NCBI GenBank assembly: GCA_001873105.1
Contig: MNYN01000035.1
Location: 1-45,731, forward strand
Source: Flavobacteriaceae bacterium CG2_30_34_30
Lineage (GTDB): Bacteria > Bacteroidota > Bacteroidia > Flavobacteriales > Flavobacteriaceae
Reading direction: 5' to 3'
DNA length: 45,731 nucleotides
Positions 1-9,456 of this stretch are shown one piece after another (positions within the stretch are counted from its first letter, which is position 1; the number at the start of each line of letters is the position of its first letter). The position numbers and the translations under genes were made by a program. The notes below the pieces were generated by a model. It had not been told where the DNA came from and made no database searches. It saw nothing but the letters and a program-made list of their open reading frames with translations.

Positions 1-1802
1 TAGCCGCTCAGTTATACTCAGAATTTAAACAGATTTTTCCGGAAAACGCTGTAGAATATTTTGTTTCCTATTACGATTATTACCAACCGGAAGCCTACAT
101 ACCCAGTAGCGGAACCTATATTGAAAAAGACCTTTCCATAAACGAAGAAATTGAAAAAATGCGTTTAAGCACCACCTCTTCTCTGCTTTCAGGAAGACGC
201 GATGTGCTAGTTGTAGCCTCAGTGTCTTGCTTATACGGTATCGGAAATCCGGTAGAATTTAAGAAAAATGTTATTTCTATTGAAAAGGGGCAAGTTATAT
301 CAAGAACAAAATTACTACATCAACTGGTGCAAAGTTTGTATTCTAGAACAGAAGCAGACTTCAATCGGGGAAATTTTAGAATAAAAGGCGATACAGTAGA
401 TATATTCCCAAGTTATGCAGATGATGCTTTTCGCATTCATTTTTTTGGTGATGAAATTGAAGAAATCGAAGCGTTTGACATAAAAACCAATGCTGTTATT
501 GAAAAATACGAACGCCTAAATATTTATCCTGCAAATATGTTTGTTACCTCTCCGGATGTATTGCAAGGAGCGATTTGGCAAATTCAGCAAGACCTAGTAA
601 AACAAGTAGATTACTTTAAAGAAATAGGAAAACATTTAGAAGCAAAAAGACTGGAAGAACGTACCAACTTTGACCTAGAAATGATACGTGAGCTTGGATA
701 TTGCAGTGGAATTGAAAACTATTCTCGCTACTTAGACGGAAGAATGCCCGGCACACGCCCTTTTTGTTTGTTAGATTATTTTCCTAGCGATTTTTTAATG
801 ATGGTAGATGAAAGTCATGTTTCCATACCGCAGGTTAGTGCAATGTATGGAGGAGATCGATCGCGCAAAGAAAACTTAGTGGAATATGGATTTAGACTTC
901 CTGCTGCTATGGATAATCGTCCTTTGAAATTTGAAGAATTTGAAGCCTTGCAAAATCAGGTGGTTTATGTAAGTGCAACTCCTGCAGATTATGAATTAGA
1001 AAAAAGTGGCGGCGTATATGTAGAGCAAATCATTCGCCCCACAGGTTTACTGGATCCACCAATAGAGGTGCGACCAAGTCTAAACCAGATTGATGATTTA
1101 TTGGAAGAAATACAACTTTGTGTAGAAAAAGACGAACGAGTTTTAGTAACCACACTAACAAAACGGATGGCAGAGGAATTGACAAAATACATGACTAGAA
1201 TCAACATTCGTTGCCGTTATATCCATAGTGATGTAGATACGCTAGAACGCGTGGAGATTATGCAAGATTTACGATTAGGACTTTTTGATGTTTTAATAGG
1301 TGTAAATTTGCTTAGAGAAGGTTTGGATTTGCCCGAAGTATCACTAGTAGCCATTTTAGATGCAGATAAAGAAGGCTTTCTGAGAAGCGAGCGCTCTCTT
1401 ACACAAACGGTTGGAAGAGCTGCTAGAAACATCAACGGAAAAGCAATAATGTATGCTGATAAAATTACAAGAAGTATGCAAGCCACAATAGACGCTACCA
1501 ATTACAAGCGGGAAAAGCAAATGGCTTATAATATAAAAAATAAGATTACTCCTACTCAAATTAAAAAAAGCCTAGATAATGCTTTAAGCAAGCCAAAAAC
1601 ACCTCACTATAGTTTTGAAGAACTGGAAATACAAGCTGCCGAAGCAGAAACACAATACTTTACAAAACCTCAAATAGAACAACAAATTCGCGATACCAGA
1701 AAAGCCATGGAAACCGCTGCAAAAGAACTAGACTTCCTACAAGCGGCAAGATTACGTGATAAAATAAGTGCCTTGCAAAAGCAAATAGAAAAGGTTTTAT
1801 AA
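1..1802 (+). CDS. uvrB: UvrABC system protein B (5' end outside the window)
   Basis: Excinuclease subunit UvrB, the damage-verifying helicase-like subunit of nucleotide excision repair, which is loaded by UvrA and recruits UvrC. The reading frame is open from the first bases of the window: codons before the first internal ATG (159) encode the typical UvrB stretch ending YYDYYQPEAY. The gene therefore starts upstream, and the Walker A segment is missing only because of the window edge. Visible landmarks are the DESH helicase motif (807-818), the segment YGGDRSRKENL that follows it, the arginine-rich QTVGRAARN motif near 1400-1430, and a C-terminal UVR domain (about 1672-1790) that would contact UvrC. 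About 600 residues are present of a usual 660-680. No partner gene is adjacent. Confidence 0.97.
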   Translation, partial: AAQLYSEFKQIFPENAVEYFVSYYDYYQPEAYIPSSGTYIEKDLSINEEIEKMRLSTTSSLLSGRRDVLVVASVSCLYGIGNPVEFKKNVISIEKGQVISRTKLLHQLVQSLYSRTEADFNRGNFRIKGDTVDIFPSYADDAFRIHFFGDEIEEIEAFDIKTNAVIEKYERLNIYPANMFVTSPDVLQGAIWQIQQDLVKQVDYFKEIGKHLEAKRLEERTNFDLEMIRELGYCSGIENYSRYLDGRMPGTRPFCLLDYFPSDFLMMVDESHVSIPQVSAMYGGDRSRKENLVEYGFRLPAAMDNRPLKFEEFEALQNQVVYVSATPADYELEKSGGVYVEQIIRPTGLLDPPIEVRPSLNQIDDLLEEIQLCVEKDERVLVTTLTKRMAEELTKYMTRINIRCRYIHSDVDTLERVEIMQDLRLGLFDVLIGVNLLREGLDLPEVSLVAILDADKEGFLRSERSLTQTVGRAARNINGKAIMYADKITRSMQATIDATNYKREKQMAYNIKNKITPTQIKKSLDNALSKPKTPHYSFEELEIQAAEAETQYFTKPQIEQQIRDTRKAMETAAKELDFLQAARLRDKISALQKQIEKVL

Positions 1803-1915
1803 AACCATATTTTAAATATTTAAAAAGGAACTTAAAGATATTCCATAAATTTAATTGCATTTCAATAGAAAGCCAATTGAAATTTAATCCTCATTTCTTT
1901 TAAATTTTAGCGATT

Positions 1916-1948
1916 AACCCTTCTAGGGTTTAAAACCCTAGAAGGGTT
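1916..1948. repeat. Perfect 16-bp inverted repeat, nested double hairpin
   Basis: AACCCTTCTAGGGTTT (1916-1931) is followed after one base by its exact reverse complement (1933-1948). Each arm is itself a small hairpin: AACCCT, a 3-base loop, then AGGGTT. The element can therefore fold as one long stem or two short ones. It lies between the convergent uvrB and glycosyltransferase genes. There is no adjoining T-run, so a dispersed palindromic repeat is at least as likely as a terminator. Confidence 0.7.
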
Positions 1949-1998
1949 GTATTCCATTTCAAAAGTACTTTTATAGTTATTCTTTATTCCAACCCTAA

Positions 1999-2790
1999 TT
2001 AATTGTAGTTGGTTTCTATTGAATTAGCGGCATAAAATTTATTTAAATAGGTATATCGCTTATACACATATTTTGCATTTAAATAACTCAAAACTAAACC
2101 TGGATAACCATCAAATATGCCCAATTTAAGTATATAATGTTGAAAAAACGTAAACGGTGGTTTAATACAAAAATGAAATAAATTAGATTTCTTTTTTTTT
2201 AAAAAAAGTTCCTTTGCCTTCAACCTTGCATAATGTTTTCTTTTAGCTTCATAATGTGCAAAATCTTTATATGGAAAATGGTTTAAATAATTTTTTAAAA
2301 TTCCTGTTTCACCAGTAACTTCAAGTTTTTCATGCACTAACAAATCTTTACGATAATGTGCTTTGTCTTTCTGAAATAATCGGTGTATTTTATCTGTTTG
2401 ACGTCCACCAAATCGAAGTTGTTTTCCGTTAAAAAAAATTTTACGTTTTATATAGTAGGCGGCTGATGCATTTGAGCTGGATACGGTATTTAAAATTTCA
2501 TCACCTAATATTTGTGGTATTCGTTCATCGGCATCTATAAACAATATCCAAGAGTTTGTTGCCAATGAACAGGCAAAATTTCGTTGTTCTGTGAAATTAT
2601 TAAACTTTTTTTGAACTAATTTTATGTTCTTATATGCTTTTATTACTTCTACCGTACCATCCGTACTATAAGAATCTACCACAATTATTTCATCGGCAAA
2701 AGCCAAATTTTCAAGCACTTGTTGGATGTGTACTATTTCGTTATAAGTTATAAGTAAAGCGGTTATTTTAGGTCTTTCTTGTAGTTTCAT
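1999..2790 (-). CDS. Family 2 glycosyltransferase (WaaE/KdtX-like)
   Basis: A 263-residue GT2-type glycosyltransferase, probably transferring a sugar in lipopolysaccharide core or another surface glycan at the cytoplasmic face of the membrane. The N-terminus has the GT-A nucleotide-sugar fold signature (ITALLITYNE, then EIIVVDSYSTDGT near residues 34-46) and a DxD-type metal motif, IDADE, at about 85-89. The size and the TEQRNFA and FIDADER motifs resemble the WaaE/KdtX beta-glycosyltransferases of LPS inner core, but the acceptor cannot be read from sequence. It lies 101 bp downstream of the 2892-3974 gene on the same strand, and the two probably belong to one surface-glycan unit. Confidence 0.85.
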   Translation of the reverse strand: MKLQERPKITALLITYNEIVHIQQVLENLAFADEIIVVDSYSTDGTVEVIKAYKNIKLVQKKFNNFTEQRNFACSLATNSWILFIDADERIPQILGDEILNTVSSSNASAAYYIKRKIFFNGKQLRFGGRQTDKIHRLFQKDKAHYRKDLLVHEKLEVTGETGILKNYLNHFPYKDFAHYEAKRKHYARLKAKELFLKKKKSNLFHFCIKPPFTFFQHYILKLGIFDGYPGLVLSYLNAKYVYKRYTYLNKFYAANSIETNYN

Positions 2791-2891
2791 CTATAATATT
2801 AAATCTTAATTTAAGGGGAAGAAAGATACTTAATTTAAATATAAATAGGTATGCCTTAATAAACGTTTACAACAAGTGATATAATAAATGA

Positions 2892-3974
2892 TTATGACAT
2901 TCCTTTTTCAAAAAAAGTAGGTGGTTTTAGATAGGACTTGAATGTGAAAAAATTTAATTTTTTGCGAATTTTAATTTTTCTAATTAAATTTAAAGGTTTC
3001 GGTTTTAGATAAGATTTATCTTTATATAAAAAATCAATCGCGGCATCAACAATACGTTTGCTTGATTTTCCATCATTGTAAGGATGCATTTCATAATTAT
3101 ATTTTTTTATATTTTCAATCAATTCCTCCGGATTTTTAAGAACATATTGTAATGCCATGGTAAGTTCATGGGACTGTGTAATATTGCATAAGTGATTTCC
3201 GGGTCGATTGTTACGATAGGTAACAACAGGCTTTTCTTGCAATAAGAATTCATATATAGCAGAAGTAGTGTCAGCAAACATAACATCTGCTTTTTTATAT
3301 AATGGAATCAAATCTGTAGTATCATAAAAAGTGAGAAATTCGTTTTCTAAATGCTTAAATTTTTCAACTATTTTTTTATCCATTTTAGGGTGAAAGACAA
3401 TCATCCAAAGGTATTTCCCTGAAGAGGACAACTTATTAATTTCATTAAATATTTCTTCAGAATGTGCCAAGCTTAATCGTGGTGTAAAGGTGGAAGAAAC
3501 TAATATTACCGGTTTTTCATTTTTACTTATTTTTTGTAGTGGAAAAAGTCCATCTACTTTAGACCAACCTGTCTCCACAACATCAAAATAGCCAAATTTT
3601 TCTGCAAGATTTTTAAACTTTTCAGTTGTATTTTTACCCTGAGTGCAATACAAATCAAACCAACCACGTATATTAAAATGCCCTTTGTTTTCTTTGCGTT
3701 TTCCTACTGAAAATCCGTGAAAGATTTGTATTTTAATTCCCGGGAAAAAATCAGGTACAGAATTACTTGAACATAAAACAATTTGCGGATCGTATTGAAG
3801 TACTTCATTTACCGTTAATAAAACGTTACTCAAGTCAGAAAAATAAAGAATTGTTTCTTTTTCCTCAGCAAAATATTTAACACTATAACCTCTGCTCTGA
3901 ATTTCAGTTACAAGAGGTTTTCCTATTGGAATTCCGTAAGCATAGGAAATATAGATTAAAAACCGATAATTCAT
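2892..3974 (-). CDS. CDP-glycerol glycerophosphotransferase family protein
   Basis: A 360-residue protein with the GT-B-like fold of the Glyphos_transf (TagB/TagF) family, which transfers glycerol- or ribitol-phosphate from a CDP-activated donor to a glycan or lipid. Family signs are the IFHGFSVGK motif near residues 125-135, FHPKMDKK in the middle of the C-terminal half, and the donor-binding segment ending FADTTSAIYEFL followed by EKPVV. No transmembrane helix or signal peptide is evident, so it should act at the inner face of the membrane. In Gram-negative bacteria such proteins decorate LPS or capsule; the true substrate is unknown. It is probably cotranscribed with the downstream GT2 gene. 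Confidence 0.8.
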   Translation of the reverse strand: MNYRFLIYISYAYGIPIGKPLVTEIQSRGYSVKYFAEEKETILYFSDLSNVLLTVNEVLQYDPQIVLCSSNSVPDFFPGIKIQIFHGFSVGKRKENKGHFNIRGWFDLYCTQGKNTTEKFKNLAEKFGYFDVVETGWSKVDGLFPLQKISKNEKPVILVSSTFTPRLSLAHSEEIFNEINKLSSSGKYLWMIVFHPKMDKKIVEKFKHLENEFLTFYDTTDLIPLYKKADVMFADTTSAIYEFLLQEKPVVTYRNNRPGNHLCNITQSHELTMALQYVLKNPEELIENIKKYNYEMHPYNDGKSSKRIVDAAIDFLYKDKSYLKPKPLNLIRKIKIRKKLNFFTFKSYLKPPTFFEKGMS

Positions 3975-4107
3975 AGAAAAATGTAATTTGAATATTAGTC
4001 GGAATAAAATTAAAAATATACTTTTTTTAAATACATTTTTTATACTACTCCTTTATGTTTAACAAATCTTTTTTTTCGATACGTTAAACTTCTATTAAAC
4101 CTATTCC

Positions 4108-4115
4108 TATTTTTG
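4108..4115 (+). promoter_or_regulatory. Putative -7 promoter box of the dps-mscS pair
   Basis: TATTTTTG matches the Bacteroidota -7 consensus TAnnTTTG and lies 49 bp before the dps start codon. No convincing -33 element or operator was seen nearby. Confidence 0.5.
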
Positions 4116-4163
4116 TGTTCTAAATAAAAGAGAAGTAACTTTATAAAAATACTTAAAAAATTT

Positions 4164-4655
4164 ATGAACTATTTAAATTTAAACAAAGAGAAAAATAAAA
4201 ATACGGTAAATGAGCTAAATATTCTATTAGCAGACTATCACGTATATTATCAAAAATTGCGTAACTTTCACTGGAATATAGTAGGCAAAAGTTTTTTTAA
4301 TTTGCATATCAAGTTTGAGGAAATGTATGACGATGCGATTTTAAAAATTGATGAACTGGCAGAACGAATATTAACTCTTCGTTTTCAGCCTATTAGCAAT
4401 TTTAGCTTATACTTAAAAATGTCCAATTTAAATGAATCTAATTCTGATTTGACAGACCTAAAAATGGTAGAAACGCTGCTAAAAGACCATGGTATTTTAA
4501 TTCAACAAATGCGAAAAACTTCTGAATTAGCCGTTAAAGCCGGAGATGAGGGAACCATAGATTTACTTGGTGCTTATATTAGAGATTTAGAAAAAACCAG
4601 TTGGATGCTAGATGCTTGGCGAATGAATGCCTCCGAAAACCATCCAAAAACATAA
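4164..4655 (+). CDS. dps: Dps family DNA-binding ferritin
   Basis: A 163-residue Dps/mini-ferritin that stores iron by oxidising Fe(II) with peroxide in a 12-mer shell and so protects DNA. The inter-subunit ferroxidase ligands are visible: H36 in the FHWN motif, H48 and E52 in the following helix, and D63 and E67 in KIDELAER, spaced as in known Dps proteins. The length fits the family. A lysine- and asparagine-rich N-terminal tail (residues 7-13) could contact DNA. The mscS gene follows after 23 bp, so the two are likely cotranscribed as an oxidative/osmotic stress pair. Confidence 0.93.
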   Translation: MNYLNLNKEKNKNTVNELNILLADYHVYYQKLRNFHWNIVGKSFFNLHIKFEEMYDDAILKIDELAERILTLRFQPISNFSLYLKMSNLNESNSDLTDLKMVETLLKDHGILIQQMRKTSELAVKAGDEGTIDLLGAYIRDLEKTSWMLDAWRMNASENHPKT

Positions 4656-4678
4656 AATAACCAACCCTTACATTTTAT

Positions 4679-5590
4679 ATGTTTACCGATTTTAACTTAG
4701 GAAATGCTCTAGAAAAATTAATAGAAAAACTTTCCGGATGGGGAGAAGAAATTATTTTAAAAGTTCCTAATTTTATTCTTGCCATACTGGTTTTTATCCT
4801 TTTTTGGAATTTAGGCAAGTATTTTAGCAAGTTTTTAAAGAATATACTACTAAAAAAAGTTGGTCAGGAATCAGTAAAAAGTATCATAGCCAGAACCACT
4901 TTTGTTGTAATTGTAGTTATCGGATTTTTTATTGCCCTTGGCATACTAGACCTTGATAAAATATTAACTTCTGTTCTTGCTGGTGCCGGCGTTATAGGTC
5001 TAGCTATTGGTTTAGCACTTCAAGGTACTTTAAACAATACTTTTTCAGGTGTTATTCTCTCGTTTTTACCAAATATTCAAATAGGCGATTGGATTGAAAC
5101 CAACAGCCATGAGGGCAGGGTAATCGATATTAATTTGAGAAGTGTAACCGTTTTAGAAGCAGACAATAATTTTGTTTTGATTCCTAACTCCAAAATAATT
5201 GAATCTCCTTTTAAAAATTATTCACATACAGAGCGTTCACGAATAAATATTACTTGTGGTGTTGGGTATGAAAGTGATTTAGAGTTTGTAAAAAAAATAA
5301 CCTCAGAGGCAATCCTAGAACTATTTCCACAAAATGCCAATGAAGAGATTGAATTTTTCTATACTGGTTTTGAAGACAGCTCCATAAATTATCTCCTTCG
5401 GTTTTGGGTAAATGCCAAAGACCGAAAAGATATTCTTTTAACTCAAAGCAAAGGCATTATGGCTATTAAGAAAGCCTATAACGAAAATAAAATTAACATC
5501 CCATTCCCAATTCGTACATTGGATTTTGCTAAAAATAAATTTCGATCAGAAACTCTTAGCATTATTAATAAAAAAGAAATAGAAGAATAG
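4679..5590 (+). CDS. Small-conductance mechanosensitive channel, MscS family
   Basis: A 303-residue MscS-type channel that opens under membrane tension to release solutes during hypo-osmotic shock. Three hydrophobic segments occupy the first 130 residues. The pore-lining third helix carries the Gly/Ala-rich pattern AGAGVIGLAIGLALQGTL (about residues 101-118), followed by the soluble beta domain with the IQIGDWIE motif. The C-terminal cytoplasmic part matches the family length. It sits 23 bp behind dps and ends inside a terminator hairpin that faces the convergent phosphoesterase gene. Confidence 0.93.
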   Translation: MFTDFNLGNALEKLIEKLSGWGEEIILKVPNFILAILVFILFWNLGKYFSKFLKNILLKKVGQESVKSIIARTTFVVIVVIGFFIALGILDLDKILTSVLAGAGVIGLAIGLALQGTLNNTFSGVILSFLPNIQIGDWIETNSHEGRVIDINLRSVTVLEADNNFVLIPNSKIIESPFKNYSHTERSRINITCGVGYESDLEFVKKITSEAILELFPQNANEEIEFFYTGFEDSSINYLLRFWVNAKDRKDILLTQSKGIMAIKKAYNENKINIPFPIRTLDFAKNKFRSETLSIINKKEIEE

Positions 5591-5619
5591 CGGTTTCCCC
5601 ACTTTCTTCTATTTTTTTT
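5578..5619 (+). terminator. Rho-independent terminator overlapping the mscS stop
   Basis: AATAGAAGAA (5578-5587) pairs perfectly with TTCTTCTATT (5604-5613) across a 16-base loop that contains the TAG stop, and a T-run follows. It separates mscS from the convergent 1232-residue gene. Confidence 0.75.
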
Positions 5620-5625
5620 ATTTTT

Positions 5626-8600
5626 TTAAAACCCGACACCAAGTCCAAATGATAAGCGCACCCCATCCGCACCATTGAAAGCATTAAATGTTGCGCTGAT
5701 ATTGTCTGCTCCCACTATCCAAAATCCACCTCCATACGAGTTATGCCATAGTTCAGAATTTTCGCTTCTATACCAAACTCTACCCACATCATAACCCGCA
5801 AAAACACCCACTTGTAAAGGAAGTAATCCCGTTTTGAAGGAATTAAAACTATATCGCAAGTCTGCACTTGAAAGAAACGAGGTTTTACCTGTAAAACGTT
5901 CATTTCTAAAAGCTCGTAAACCTGTGTTTCCGCCAAGCGTTGCTGCCTGATAAAATTCAAAATCGTCACCTAGGAGAATTTGTGCAGAAACATCTGTTTT
6001 TAAAACTAGTTTTCTGTTTGTAGAAATGGCATTATAAAATCCTAATCGTGGTTTTAAATAGCCGAAAGTTTTTGATTCTTCCAAATTAGTTGTTCCTCCT
6101 GCAACTAAATCAAAAAGCATGCCTCGAGTTGGGTTTAAAGCATTGTCAACGCTTTTGTAGGTATATGCGGACTCTAGAGTTAAAAAATAAGTTCTATCCT
6201 CAATGCCTACAATCGGATTTTGTGAAAGAAATCGATCTGGGGTGATTTCAATATCCACTGTTTCTCCTCTAGCTTTTAACTGAAAGGAGCTTCCAAAATT
6301 GCCATTTTTCTTTAAACCAATTTCTGCTGCTAGGATTCGCCATCGCACTCTATTAAAATCTAAACCAAGAGCATCCTCTTGGTTTTTTGTTTCGTTTCCA
6401 AATCCAAAAAAGTTTCTAGCAAATGTGGGGGAAGTATATTGAGCTCCAACTAATAAATTTATAGAGTTTAAAAATTTTGCGAATTCACCTATATAATGTA
6501 AATCAAAACCATTCGTTGCAAAATAATACCCTCCTTTTACACTATGTTTTTGCGAAAATGGATTTCTTTGAAAACCATTTAGGGTATATGTATTTGTTAC
6601 TCCTATTAAAAATCCGTCATCCGGATTAGCACCTATTCTTGGCAATAAAGTGTTTGAGGATGTTATTTTTTTGTCTATATCATAGTTGTTATTATCATAA
6701 TCATTGGTAAAACGAAATCTAGCACCACCTTTTTGCTCTATTGTATTTGGCAGCGATTTCCAATCGTAAACACGAATTTTTTTACCTTCTTCTATAGCAT
6801 AAATATCCTTTCCCTGACCTCCTATTATGCGAATTAATATAGGATTTTTAGCTTTTCCTTTTACAATAAAGGAATCTGTGTCATTTAAACCGTACACCCA
6901 AATTTCTTTGGTTTCCTTTTTATTAAAATCCTTGTCAGAAAGGAGATTTTTTTTAACACCTTTTATATTTCTATATACTTTAATATTGGTAATTCCATCG
7001 AGTTTTCTGGTAATTTCAATAATATCATCTTTATTAGTGGCTGTAACAACCTGTAGTTTGGAAAAAACTTGGTAATATTCTTCAGCAATTTTCACCATAT
7101 TTTCTCTTCTTCCTCTAAGTTTTGTTTTAATTTCTTCTAGAGTTTGCTCTTGAACTTCCTTTGGCACATCAAGAAAGGCTTCTTCTATGATGGCATCTGT
7201 TATGTTTTTTTGAAGATATTCAGCTTCTTTAATCCAATCTTCATAAGAGGTGTTGTGCAGCAATGCTCTATCTAATTTCATTCCAGCTGCATTAAACCAT
7301 TTGGTGTTTTTTAATTCAGAATCATATACTTGAAGTTGTCTGCTTGCTCCCACAAGGGAACGAAGGACCTCTAAAAAAGAACCGTCAAAATTAGCAAATA
7401 CTTGGTCTCTATCTCTTGGAATAGGCACAAAAATATCTACTCCGTCATCGCCTTTGTATTCCGCCCATCTCCATTGGTCGGCATGTCTATCCCAATCGCC
7501 TATAAGCATATCAAAAAGTCTTGCACGTATGTAGGCCTTTTCATCGAGTACATTGTTTTCACTTTTCAATATTTTTTCAAAAAGTTCATCCGTACTTCTT
7601 ATATTATCGGCATAATCAAATATTTCTTTTCCTCTGTATTTTCCGTGAGGTCGCTCTACAATCATATACAATTCGTCTCCATAATCTTCATTAAATTGTC
7701 CTAAGGCTTTTTGTTTTGGAACATAATAAAGTATTGGAGTGGTATACAAAACACCGGCTGCATCAGCTAATTTAGGTATGGCAAAAGGAGCATAAGGATG
7801 TGCTGCCGTATAAAAATCATAGATAAGGTCTTCTGTAATGGTATTTTCAAAATCTTTTGCTATATCGGAGTCCTTTAAAACCACAGATTGTAAGTATTGA
7901 ATTGCACTTTTTTTAATAGCGCGCATATTGTAATTTTTTCCGTTTTTATCCACAAGACGTAACGATTTTGTTTGGTGACCACCACCAGCTCTTACAGGAG
8001 TTAAGCCACCATAAAGCGTATCTAGCAAGGCAACATTTGCTTCTACTTTTGTACCATAAACTTGTCTGTATCTTTGCCCCCAAATGGTTTTAAAAAAACC
8101 AGATTTATCTGTTCTTTCTATATCATATACAGAGGATCGTATTGTTTTTGGGAAATTATTAGGAAAGAGGGGTTCTTTATATGCAATTTTTGATGTATTT
8201 ACTTTATGTTCAAACAATAATTTTGGTGTGTTTTCTCCTTCTATTCCATAAAATTTGACTTTTGATGACCCATCTTTAAAAATGTCTAAAACAGCAAAAC
8301 CAAAACCGCCATAACTAAAAAGACCATTTTTTCCTAGAGCACCAGAGGATTCCTTAGATGTTGCTCCAGATACAATTTGTTTAATGTTACCATCTTCAAT
8401 ATATTGTAAATTGTGCTCGTGACCAGATAGGAGTATTACTTGTTCTGTATTTGTTACTATAACAGAAAGTCGCTGCATCAATTCATTATATTTTTCATTA
8501 TATCGGTCTTGTTTTGAAATTCCACCTTGCGAACGTATTTGAGCAATTAATGATGAAAAAATGGGTAAAGGAAAATTACTTTGTGTAGGATAAAGATGAT

Positions 8601-9324
8601 TTTTTAAAGCATATTTACCACCATGTATTCCATTAGTAAACATAGGGTGGTGCATGGCCAAAAGGATTGTTTTGTTTTGATTTTTATGTAATTCCCCCTC
8701 TATTTCTTGAAAAAATTTTTCTCGAGTATTTATACTACAATCTTTATTTATGGTGGGATGTTGGTTCCAATCCTCTAAATACCATTGGGTATCTAAAATA
8801 ACAAGTTGCATGTTTTCAGAAATTTCAATACTTTCTAAGGGGCAACCATCTTTCGGTAAAAATATGTTTTTGTTTTTTGAAATTTTTTTAAGGTATTCCT
8901 GTTCCTGAGATAAACTTTGCAATCCATTGTTATACCAATCATGATTTCCTGGAATAAAAAATACATCCTTTACTCCATTTTTTACACTTTCATATTGTAC
9001 ATTTAATCGATGTTCTGCTAGCTCTCTTTTTTTATTTTTTTTAGAAACCATGCCACTAGGATAAATATTGTCACCTAAAAAAAGTGCCATATTTGTGGTA
9101 GATGGATTTAGTTTTAAATACTTTTTAAAAGCAATAAGTGCTGGGGTGCTTTGCCCTAAATCTGCATTTCCCCCATCACCAAAAAGATATATTGTTTTTT
9201 CAATATCTTTGTTTGTAATATTTTGACTATCAGGATTGGGATTTCTATATTGTGGAGTATAGGTTGCACAAGAAATTAGAAAAAAAGTGAAAACAAAATA
9301 ATAAAATATGTAAGGTATTTTCAT
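5626..9324 (-). CDS. Outer-membrane lipoprotein: metallophosphoesterase, kinase-like domain and beta-barrel
   Basis: A 1232-residue three-part protein. A signal peptide ends in a lipobox (FLISC, Cys19). Residues of about 45-370 form a calcineurin-like metallophosphoesterase with GDGG, GDN, GNHD and GHEH metal motifs. The middle (about 430-720) resembles HipA/CotH-type atypical kinases: a Gly-rich turn and a lysine strand (MRAIKK, near 467), then GDWDRHADQW (near 611) and PRDRDQ (near 636), which look like the catalytic and metal loops. From about 870 to the terminal Phe the sequence alternates as in a BamA/TamA-type surface-antigen barrel. This suggests an outer-membrane protein with phosphate chemistry on its soluble part; the substrate is unknown. 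The kinase assignment is my inference from motifs. It converges on mscS. Confidence 0.8.
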   Translation of the reverse strand: MKIPYIFYYFVFTFFLISCATYTPQYRNPNPDSQNITNKDIEKTIYLFGDGGNADLGQSTPALIAFKKYLKLNPSTTNMALFLGDNIYPSGMVSKKNKKRELAEHRLNVQYESVKNGVKDVFFIPGNHDWYNNGLQSLSQEQEYLKKISKNKNIFLPKDGCPLESIEISENMQLVILDTQWYLEDWNQHPTINKDCSINTREKFFQEIEGELHKNQNKTILLAMHHPMFTNGIHGGKYALKNHLYPTQSNFPLPIFSSLIAQIRSQGGISKQDRYNEKYNELMQRLSVIVTNTEQVILLSGHEHNLQYIEDGNIKQIVSGATSKESSGALGKNGLFSYGGFGFAVLDIFKDGSSKVKFYGIEGENTPKLLFEHKVNTSKIAYKEPLFPNNFPKTIRSSVYDIERTDKSGFFKTIWGQRYRQVYGTKVEANVALLDTLYGGLTPVRAGGGHQTKSLRLVDKNGKNYNMRAIKKSAIQYLQSVVLKDSDIAKDFENTITEDLIYDFYTAAHPYAPFAIPKLADAAGVLYTTPILYYVPKQKALGQFNEDYGDELYMIVERPHGKYRGKEIFDYADNIRSTDELFEKILKSENNVLDEKAYIRARLFDMLIGDWDRHADQWRWAEYKGDDGVDIFVPIPRDRDQVFANFDGSFLEVLRSLVGASRQLQVYDSELKNTKWFNAAGMKLDRALLHNTSYEDWIKEAEYLQKNITDAIIEEAFLDVPKEVQEQTLEEIKTKLRGRRENMVKIAEEYYQVFSKLQVVTATNKDDIIEITRKLDGITNIKVYRNIKGVKKNLLSDKDFNKKETKEIWVYGLNDTDSFIVKGKAKNPILIRIIGGQGKDIYAIEEGKKIRVYDWKSLPNTIEQKGGARFRFTNDYDNNNYDIDKKITSSNTLLPRIGANPDDGFLIGVTNTYTLNGFQRNPFSQKHSVKGGYYFATNGFDLHYIGEFAKFLNSINLLVGAQYTSPTFARNFFGFGNETKNQEDALGLDFNRVRWRILAAEIGLKKNGNFGSSFQLKARGETVDIEITPDRFLSQNPIVGIEDRTYFLTLESAYTYKSVDNALNPTRGMLFDLVAGGTTNLEESKTFGYLKPRLGFYNAISTNRKLVLKTDVSAQILLGDDFEFYQAATLGGNTGLRAFRNERFTGKTSFLSSADLRYSFNSFKTGLLPLQVGVFAGYDVGRVWYRSENSELWHNSYGGGFWIVGADNISATFNAFNGADGVRLSFGLGVGF

Positions 9325-9456
9325 ATGGATTAACTATTAAAAAGTATTAACTATATTTATAATTATTTTTTTTGAGTTGCTTTTTAAGATAGTTTTGTCG
9401 TGAATTATAATTTTAATAACAAAGTTGTATAAATATAAATCTAATTTAAACTTTTA

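Noticed and set aside
989-1559. Minus-strand open frames inside uvrB, and similar antisense frames inside the MPE, nrdJ and nadB genes
   Set aside because: They mirror strong coding genes, have no domains and no promoter or start context, and are low-complexity in composition.
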